A DNA stretch of 25,923 bases. It comes from Gymnopilus junonius (Eukaryota; Basidiomycota; Agaricomycetes; Agaricales; Galerinaceae). The DNA lies in NCBI GenBank assembly GCA_015501075.1, contig JADNYJ010000441.1, positions 1 to 25,923 on the forward strand, given 5' to 3'. The notes under the pieces were generated by a model that was given only the letters and a program-made list of their open reading frames with translations, ran no database searches and was not told where the DNA came from. The number at the start of each line of letters is the position of its first letter. Within the stretch, counting starts at the first letter, position 1. Shown here piece by piece: positions 19,258 to 25,923 of the stretch. The translations under genes and the position numbers were made by a program.

Positions 19258-19750
19258 CTACATCTTGAGTAGAGCGTCATTATCATGTGCACAAAATGCA
19301 GAGCCAGCCATCGAACGAATACAGAAGCCTCCAGAAATTTTAATTACCACAACAATTGGATATTGTCTCACCTCCTTGCTCTTCTCAATCCATCCACTGA
19401 CGATATCAGGGGTAAGTTCGTCTGTGACGACCTTCTTCTCACTAGAGAGGGTCCAAGAGGGTCCATTGCTAACTGGACCTATGCTAGGACCAAACAATGG
19501 TTCGGACGACTTCTTATCCTTTCCAGAAGGATTCGTTGGGTCAACAATCTGACCGTTCTGAAGTTGTTGAGCCATAGCCACTGCTGCTTGGGAGGTATTA
19601 GTACCAGTCCGAGCGAGAAATGGAGTCTGAGCGAGACGACGGGTGCGGTTCCAACTATGGTACTGGTGTGTATCTGCAAGAGAAGATGTAAGAAGCGAAG
19701 AGAGGGGGGTAAAAAGGGAGGAAAAGCTTACACCAAGTGGCAATGCTCAT
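19258..19750 (-). CDS. Small conserved-looking protein of unknown function (108 residues)
   Basis: Exons are 19750-19732 (MSIATW plus one base, donor GTAAGC), 19673-19372 and 19263-19258. The last exon is only ATG TAG, placed by the strong donor GTGAGA after SGWIEKSKE and the branch/acceptor ATAATGACGCTCTACTCAAG. Total 327 nt, in frame without correction. Seen: a basic aromatic N-terminus (YHSWNRTRRLAQTPFLAR), a middle with QIVDPTNPSGKDKKSSEPLF, and a C-terminal helix (TPDIVSGWIEKSKEM). No membrane segment and no known domain recognised. If the last intron is retained, the frame runs 32 codons further to a stop at 19258. The stop lies only 26 bases upstream of the next gene's proposed ATG on the same strand, so the two are packed tightly or one 5' end is misplaced. 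Confidence 0.6.
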
Positions 19751-20594
19751 TGCTCAATGGAGGGAGAGGGAAAGATGGTGGTGGGAGTGACGATGAACAG
19801 CACACTTGTGCCGAGCGGGTCCCATTACAGCCTCCCTAATTAGGCATCACAATCTCCTCGGCAACTGCGGACCTATTTTTGGCATCACACAATACTCACC
19901 TCTGCTCGCAAATTAGTCAGGAATGGCTGTCCTTGCGCCTCCGCATAACTTTCGTGGTCAGCATCGGTAAGATTATAGCACGAGCAAGAGCGCCGCAAAA
20001 TATGACACTTCATGCAGAGCTAATTTTGTCCTGACGGCGATATTTACTGGCACTTGACCATCCCGGTCGGGGTAGAATTCACATCCGAAGAATGTATATT
20101 TGATACACGGCAATGCATCCGTCGGTAAGAAATCCTGCGTCTGCCATATTAAGTGGAGAAAGAAATAGTAGCGTGCGGGAATACAAAATCCTATATTTCA
20201 ACCACCCCGCGAACAAAATAAGAGGCACACGCTTCTTCCTTTCCGGCGGAACTACATTGCGAAGACACATGCCCGAGCGGCCCTGGAAGCGAGGGCTGAA
20301 GCATGGAGCACTCGCATGGACACATTCGTCGTGAATGATCTCGACAATGCGATAACTAACAGGACATAGGAACAAGATAGTTTTCATCAAATACAAGTGG
20401 AATCCTGTCAAGTTTGATCTGAAATTTGGGCAGATCGCCTGCTCATACAACAGCCTTTCAAGTCTGAGAACTGATTGAGAGGTCGATCACCATATTAAGC
20501 AGCAAGGAGGGGCAAGGGGCATGGTGCTTATTTCATGGGTCATAGCAAAATGGAAGAAAAAGATATACGGGATATGAAAGTGCATGTAGAAAGC
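19751..20594. other. Spacer between the small gene and RPL27a
   Basis: The 19751-19850 part is the promoter side of the small minus-strand gene. The remainder is the 3' flank of RPL27a. A minus-strand open frame at 20079-20450 has no recognisable domain or splice support. Two similar ggcatcaca words occur at 19843 and 19879. Nothing else can be supported. Confidence 0.35.
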
Positions 20595-21228
20595 CTAAGC
20601 GATTAGTTGCACAACACCACCAGCCTCCTTGATCTTGGCCCTATGTGATTGAATATCGTCAGCAAATTATACCAACGTCATTCCAGAATCCAAAAAACGT
20701 ACTCAGCCTTCGCTGAAACAAAGCGAGCTTTTACGATGAAAGGCAGTCTTGGTAGCCTATAATGAAATCCAGGAGTGAGAAAAAGCACTTGATAGAACAA
20801 ACTGACATAGATACGTACTTTCCGTTACCCAACACCTTTCCGAAACCATATCTTAGCGTGTCAATGACAGGAACAACCTCCGAGTTCTCAGTCAATCCCT
20901 TCTTTTGCTCCTCAGGTACGAGACTCCACAGCTTGTCGACGTTGATGATGGGGCGCCAGTATTGGTTGCGGGTGAGGTGGAAGTATCTCATACCAACCTT
21001 ACCGAAGTAACCTGGATGGTATTTATCGAAGTTGGTACTAGAAAACAAAAGAGAGGGTGGTGTTAGTGAAATTCGAGTAATTAAGCGCAAATGGAGCACG
21101 CACCGGTGGTGATGCTGACCACCAGCGAGACCGCGACCTCCAGGATGCTTGCGGTGCTTGCCCACACGTCCATGACCGGCCGATACGTGGCCGCGGTGCT
21201 TGCGCGTATTCGAGAACCGGGTGGGCAT
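20595..21228 (-). CDS. RPL27A: 60S ribosomal protein L27a (uL15; yeast L28)
   Basis: Four exons: 21228-21104, 21037-20819, 20756-20703 and 20640-20595. Total 444 nt, 147 residues, close to yeast and human lengths. Seen: the N-terminus [20 protein letters not shown], the glycine/histidine-rich [34 protein letters not shown], the [18 protein letters not shown] segment and the ending [14 protein letters not shown]. All are hallmarks of eukaryotic uL15, which sits in the large subunit near the exit side of the peptidyl transferase region. All junctions use GT-AG and keep frame with no correction, in contrast to several neighbours. It is transcribed divergently from RPB11, with 773 bases between start codons. 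Confidence 0.97.
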
Positions 21229-22001
21229 TGTTTTCTGTTAACCAGTAATTCGATCAGCATCCCATTCAGAACCCAAAGAGACTAAGCCCCAATACGCCAA
21301 CGCCTCCAACATCCACATCCAGAACCCTCCCAACCCATCCACCCCAAATCTCCATCAATTTTCTCCACAAAACATGGATTGAGCAGCTCTGGATCTCCTG
21401 GATGCGATAACAAGGCGTATTGGCAGGGATTCGGCATGGTTTACTGACCTTGAGGAAGGTTGACGGTGTTGGTGTAGCCCTTTCAGCGACGGCTAGACGA
21501 AATCGGCTCTCGATTGATCGCCACAACACAAATAGAGCCAAATACAAATACACCCTCTCCCTCTCTTGTTGCACCTTGCACTGATACCCCGTCAACGTCG
21601 CTCATCCCTCACAACAAGGAAGGCCATTGTATTGTAAGTCTCCCTTTCCGCTCTTTCTAAGATCTACATATGATGGTTATATTATTTATTGTCGGTGAAA
21701 TTTTCATGATCGCAACTCCTTGCTGATTTTCGTGTTCATTTTTTGGATTTTAACTTTCGAACGAACTCGAACTGATCCTCTTTCTCTTAGCTAGTTCTTT
21801 GTAGATCCTTGTGTTAAGGTCATCATTGCTTACCCCATCGACTGTTTAGCGTCATCCGGACGCGTACGCCCTCATCACACTCACGAGCATATTGGTTTCT
21901 GCCGTCGCTTTGCATTGTGAAGAAGCGCAACTTATAACTACTCCAATACTGTATTTACGCTTGCCTAACAGAACATACAATTCTCTTGAATTCTTTTCAA
22001 T
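21229..22001. promoter_or_regulatory. Shared divergent promoter region of RPL27a and RPB11
   Basis: The only sequence between two divergent start codons (21228 minus, 22002 plus), so it must hold both promoters. A pyrimidine tract on the plus strand (ccctctccctctcttg) lies at about 21552, and T-rich runs near 21690-21790 precede the RPB11 side. No individual transcription-factor site is claimed. Confidence 0.5.
21235..21448 (-). other. Possible 5' untranslated intron of RPL27a
   Basis: On the minus strand CTCAAG|GTCAGTAA (donor at 21448) is followed by a branch-like ATTACTGG and an acceptor TTAACAG at 21235, seven bases before the ATG. Leader introns are common in fungal ribosomal-protein genes. 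Only RNA reads can confirm this. Confidence 0.35.
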
Positions 22002-22580
22002 ATGAACGCACCTGGTCGTCACGAGAGTTACGTCCTTGAGGAGGACGAAAAGCTGTACGTTCGTTAGCCATACACCCAAAAAGATTCGAGTCCTCATCCG
22101 CGAACCAGGGTTGAAGTAATTGAAGACACCAAAATTCCCAACGCGGCTACGATAAAGATTCTCAAGCAAGACCATACCCTGGGAACATGCTGCGCGCGTA
22201 CGCCCTTCTTGCGCATTTGCCTCCATTAGCTAGTGATATTGATGACGCGTACCATGCTTTTGCTTTAATGATACAGCCAGCTGCTCGCCATGCCTCAAAT
22301 CCTATTTGCCGGATACAAGGTGCCGCACCCCCTCCACCCCTACTTCCTCATCAAGGTCCAAACAGACGGTACAGTAACGCCCCAAGCCGTTCTAGAACAG
22401 GCTTGTAAGAAACTCATTGGTACAATGTCCTCTCTTGAGACCAAGTTCAAGCGAGAATTCTCGTACAAAGATGTTGAAGGAACGACGGGTGGCGCTGCGG
22501 TTGCTGCTGGAGAGGACCCGTATGGAACGACTGGAGGTGGTGCTGGATGGGGAAGAGACCGCGATTATCTTGACTTCTAG
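22002..22580 (+). CDS. RPB11: RNA polymerase II subunit RPB11, with one missing base
   Basis: Exons 22002-22054, 22109-22197 and 22277-22580 encode 148 residues once one base is restored. Seen: MNAPGRHESYVLEEDEKL, then VEVIEDTKIPNAATIKILKQ and DHTLG, continuing NMLRAQLLAMPQILFAGYKV, PHPLHPYFLIKVQTDG and TPQAVLEQACKKLI. This is the standard Rpb11 dimerisation fold that pairs with Rpb3 in the nuclear core enzyme. The tail beyond about residue 120 is glycine-rich and ends GRDRDYLDF. The break is within CCCTGGGAACATG (22178-22190): HTLG is followed by TCCAR in the raw frame, whereas one more G restores HTLGNMLRA. As this subunit is essential and normally single-copy, a sequence error is the simplest explanation. 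The second intron (22198-22276) is supported by the exact continuation RA|QLLAMP. Confidence 0.93.
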
Positions 22581-22789
22581 AGATGTCATCATCAGCATCC
22601 GCTTCCGACATTCAATATCTGTAATTTAGTATGACTTAGTACTTCCTGTAATTTTACACTTTTCACTACTTGCTGACTTCAATGACACCTTGATGCCCGG
22701 TGTGAATGATTTTAATTTGAAACGCCACTCGATGGCACTTTCTTGCCCAAGCCGTTAGATTGGATGGAAATGCAAGGCTCGACTTGTGT

Positions 22790-23663
22790 ACGGTGCGCTA
22801 GCTGTATCAGCCAGGAATTAAGAAGCAAAATATTTGACACCCGTTCCGGGAAGCTTCTCGGGCACGCTTCAGGGGTTATCCGACTGTTCCTTACGTCCTG
22901 GTACCAGTAAGGCAACTCTCCTTCCGTTTTTTTTCTTTTTTTCATAAGTAAATCATCCTGTAACATATACCATGTATATTATAAACTAGATAGAATCTCC
23001 CGCAGTATCTATCAGACCGTGCAATAGTGCTATTCTAACAAATTTTCTGTGCTATTTTAAAAAATGAGACCTTATGAATTAAAATCAACTCGAAATGTGG
23101 CTCCGGTATTCTAATCAATGTTCAACCTCTTACTCATGGTTGACTCATGGTCATGGTGTCTATTGAAATAATTGTCAAGAGCAAATACAAATATTGCTGG
23201 CTGATATCTCCCTCCTTTTCCACATTTTTGCCTTATTTCCTTGCTGAACTTCCATCCATTATTTTTCCCACATACAGTACCAGGTACGTGACCATTAAAG
23301 AATTTAGAAGTCGTGCTAAAGTCAATTTACTGTCGGATGAAGGTCACTTTGCCAAGGCCTTCGATTTATGTAATACCCATTCCGATGCTGAAGGTACAGG
23401 TATGTCCTCTGGGGCTTGAAAGGTTGTATTGTGTGAGGGTTTATCAATAACTTGAGCCTCCAGAAGGGAAGATCTCTTAGTAATTGAGTAGAAATCCAAA
23501 GGACTCAATTTATAACATGAAAATCAACAACGTGGACAAGCAACAAAACATAAGGTACTCTAATATGGCCGGATGACGGTGGGGGAAGCCATGCCCCGGC
23601 CGGAGAACCAGGACGTCAAATTGTATTCAGCATTATTTCTGGCTGATACAGCTAGCGCACCGT
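22790..23663. mobile_element. 874-bp non-autonomous transposon with perfect 25-bp terminal repeats and 8-bp duplication
   Basis: The first 25 bases (ACGGTGCGCTAGCTGTATCA... to 22814) are an exact inverted match to the last 25 (23639-23663). Identical octamers ACTTGTGT lie directly outside both ends, at 22782-22789 and 23664-23671. No coding frame with transposase motifs is present; 23147-23419 is open but unrecognised. The 8-bp duplication fits hAT, KDZ/Zisupton-like or P-type families, but the termini do not begin with the usual hAT CAG. The right duplication ends 76 bases from the MTG1 stop codon, so the element sits between the 3' ends of RPB11 and MTG1, a position that spares both promoters. 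Confidence 0.85.
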
Positions 23664-23747
23664 ACTTGTGTCATTAGTAATTCTTATTAAGAGAGAATGT
23701 AATATGTTGTCAGAAGGCGGACATCATATTCCCAAGGAATAGAAATG

Positions 23748-25588
23748 CTATCTTTTAGAATACTTCTGCCGTCGTCTTTCCTTTTCCTCCTGCACCGCCT
23801 TTTTCTTTATCTGCGTCTCACTAACATTGGCTTCGTCCGTATCGGCTCGCTCCATCTCAGCGACGTATTCATCGATACAACGCTCCATTTTTTCTTGAAT
23901 GAATAATGATGGGTCATTATCTTGGGGTTTATTTTCAGGAGATATTTCCCACTGGAAGTCAAAACCCCAAGCTTGAGTTTGCGTGATTTGTTGACGCTGG
24001 TCCGTTGATACCCTAGGTTCTATATGGAATGACGAGGCCGCCGACGAGAGACCGCCCTCCCGCGCCACCATCTTACGAAGTAGTCGGCGGCTCGGGCAAG
24101 ATCCACTTCAGCGCCACGTCTTATCATACCCATCCGCCTAGCAAGTAGCGTCAAGAAGTTCTCCAAATCAGATGTTGGAGACGATCCGGGGGGAGGAGCT
24201 CTAAGTAAGCTGGGGCTGGTGAAAACATAAAACATCAGTCATCATATCCAAGTTACAAAGCCGGGCCAGCAGTCATGGACGAACAAAAAAAAAGGCGAAT
24301 ATCTATGCACGCGTGGAGAGCGCGTGGAGAGGGAACTTACATATGGGATTGAGGGCGTTGAGTCTGTACAGAAGATACGCAGCCAAAGCTTCCGTATCAT
24401 AAAGCCCTTCTTTGATGCCCGCTTTTAGGGCGAATGAAAAGGTTCTTATTAGTCTTACTGATTTGTCCCACAGCTAGGGTATTACCTACCAATAAGTGCA
24501 AGTTTAACACCCCTTTCGGCGCCTTCCGCACCACGTCCAAGGAAGGGTAGCATTACCCCGGGTGAGTCATATGCATAGACTAAAGGATCTAGAGATAGCT
24601 TGAGCCTCGTGGAAAGAGCGCGCGTCATCCCCGGATTTGCTGAGGTTTGCAATGCCTTTGGCGTTCCTGCCAAAATCAAAAATTAACAACGGTGAAAAAA
24701 TAGAAAATCATGGTAGACGGGCACACACGGCCTTTGATACCCATATTCCGGAGAGCATTCAATAATGTTGACTTTCCAACGTTCGGCATTCCAATTACCA
24801 GGACGTTCAGTTCCATGGCATGGGGGTATTCCTTTGCGATGTCTGTAAAAAACAACGTGTTAGCGCGCAGGGGAAAAAACAGATCGACATGCTAAATTAA
24901 GAGGTAGGTGACATACTTACGAGGATCTCACTTAGATCGCGAATATCTCGCGGCCTCTGCCAAGAGGCAAAGAAAAGCTGCTGATGCGGATACTTCTTTG
25001 CCATTGCCTTTCGAAAAGGCTGGAAAGGCACGTTCTTTAGCTTAATTTTGAGCCAAATGATAAGATATTTACCTCCAAACCCCATTCAGGGACCAGGTCG
25101 CGCTTGTTCAGTACAACGATATGCTCACAGGCTTCAACGGCAAGAAAGCGACGCCCGGGGTTGTTCGGATCCCATCCACGTTCTAGCCTCCATTTGTTCA
25201 GTGCACCTACGCATGTAAGCGGCAAGAATTAAGCATTGATAGCCGACAGTCAAGATGAAAGGCAAGGGCGCGAGGCGTGGCAGCGAGGCCAGGCGAAGTA
25301 CTGGAGAAGGAACCAACTTTTGATTGCCAATTGCAAGTACAAGAAGAAGTAGGTGAAAGCTCCCTATATTCTTTCCAAGGCAAAAGCCTTTTCCGATAAT
25401 CACGCAGAGAACCAAGTCGACACACCTTCCAAAGTTCGGTTTATACTCGTCAACGGAAGTCGCGAGTCTCTGATTTCAAGAACAACGTTGGTCCTCTTCA
25501 ACAGGGCAGGCAACATCCTCGTGAACTTCATCATGTGTCCTGGAAACCATGATGCAGGAGGGGGCGCTGGCAGCTGGGCTAAAACCAT
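23748..25588 (-). CDS. MTG1: Mitochondrial ribosome-assembly GTPase Mtg1 (YlqF/RbgA family), with frame breaks
   Basis: Seven exons: 25588-25426, 25206-25073, 25019-24921, 24842-24729, 24666-24490, 24421-24341 and 24215-23748. They give 412 residues after restoring three single bases. Circularly permuted GTPase motifs are visible in order: FPGHMMKFTRML and EIRDSRLPLTS; G4 VVLNKRDLV; G1 GMPNVGKSTLLNALR; and G3 DSPGVMLP. These are followed by KLALIAGIKEGLYDTEALAAY and the C-terminal ARRMGMIRRGAEVDLARAA. The C-terminus is a charged helix rich in E, K and R. By family the protein binds the mitochondrial large subunit at a late assembly step. Breaks: exon 3/4 phase (24921/24842), a C run at 24188-24193 (G on the plus strand), and GGGAGGG near 24059. 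Start chosen at MVLAQLPAPPPASWFPGHM; an extra upstream exon with a targeting peptide is possible. Confidence 0.9.
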
Positions 25589-25923
25589 TCTACAAGATGG
25601 TGTAATGGCCTAAGCTCGAGTAGATGACTGCTTCTGCCTGCAGCAAGCAATGTAAAATAAGCAGTTTTAATCAAAGTCTTTATGTCAAACGCCACGAAGG
25701 CAAAAGTCGCGTCCAGTAATCTCCTCAGGCTGCTTGTAAGTCCGATGAAACGCTGATTGGCTTGAGGTGCCGTGATGTCGAACCAGAATCTCGGGCTTGT
25801 GGGTGAGAATGGAAGGGGGAAAGAAGGCAAAGATTCCAAGGGTACCGGCCCTGAGACGATATACCCACAGTCCCTATGGGGGTCGCTGAGAGAAATGGGT
25901 ATGTAGGTCGAGGTCAATGTTGC
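25589..25923 (-). other. Open frame upstream of MTG1, running off the window
   Basis: A minus-strand frame is open from the window edge to a stop at 25579, overlapping the MTG1 start in another frame. It reads, for example, FWFDITAPQANQRFIGL and SSLRRLLDATFAFVAFDIKT. No domain was recognised and no ATG opens it inside the window. It may be the end of a neighbouring gene, a misplaced 5' exon of MTG1, or chance. An acceptor-like cttgtag lies just before the MTG1 ATG (about 25590). Confidence 0.3.

Noticed and set aside
23147..23419. 90-codon open frame inside the 874-bp element
   Set aside because: Low-complexity hydrophobic start and no motif; not supported as a gene.

Overview
This is genomic DNA from a filamentous fungus, most likely a mushroom-forming basidiomycete (Agaricomycetes). 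The genes are cut by many 45-80 bp GT-AG introns with CTNAC-type branch sites. Recognisable proteins include RPL27a/uL15, RPB11, the mitochondrial GTPase Mtg1, a CSC1/DUF221 channel, a mahogunin-type RING ligase and a FYVE-like/SAP-like/RING ligase. All gene calls come from reading frames, splice sites and remembered family motifs; no database search was possible.

Layout. 1-3777: a decayed-looking, spliced gene on the minus strand resembling Ndc10/Crypton-type tyrosine recombinases (1200-2963), with unassigned flanks. 3778-5400: two short non-autonomous DNA transposons, one with an 8-bp and one with a TA target-site duplication. 5413-7366: a short paralogue and a terminal-exon remnant of the FYVE/RING ligase whose full-length copy lies at 14569-16583 on the other strand. 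8646-12035: a CSC1/OSCA-like channel in 12 exons whose ATG appears to be split by an intron. 12036-14568: a transposon-rich spacer with a candidate solo or 3' LTR (12727-13250) and a 710-bp TA-flanked element with perfect 26-bp inverted repeats (13388-14097). 14569-19750: three minus-strand genes (FYVE/RING ligase, mahogunin-like ligase, small unknown gene). 20595-22580: RPL27a and RPB11, transcribed divergently. 22790-23663: an 874-bp element with perfect 25-bp inverted repeats and 8-bp duplications. 23748-25588: MTG1.

The genes do not form one pathway. Two separate RING ligases sit side by side, one with two diverged copies nearby; the rest are housekeeping genes.

The most important caution concerns single-base frame breaks. 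Otherwise well conserved genes (RPB11, MTG1, CSC1, the mahogunin-like ligase, the short FYVE/RING copy, and possibly the Crypton-like gene) need them corrected. At every confidently placed break the frame moves as if exactly one base were missing, and several lie in or beside G or C runs. RPL27a, the full FYVE/RING gene and the 108-residue gene read through cleanly. This pattern points to uncorrected deletion errors in the assembly more than to a chain of pseudogenes, so broken genes here should not be called dead on that evidence alone.
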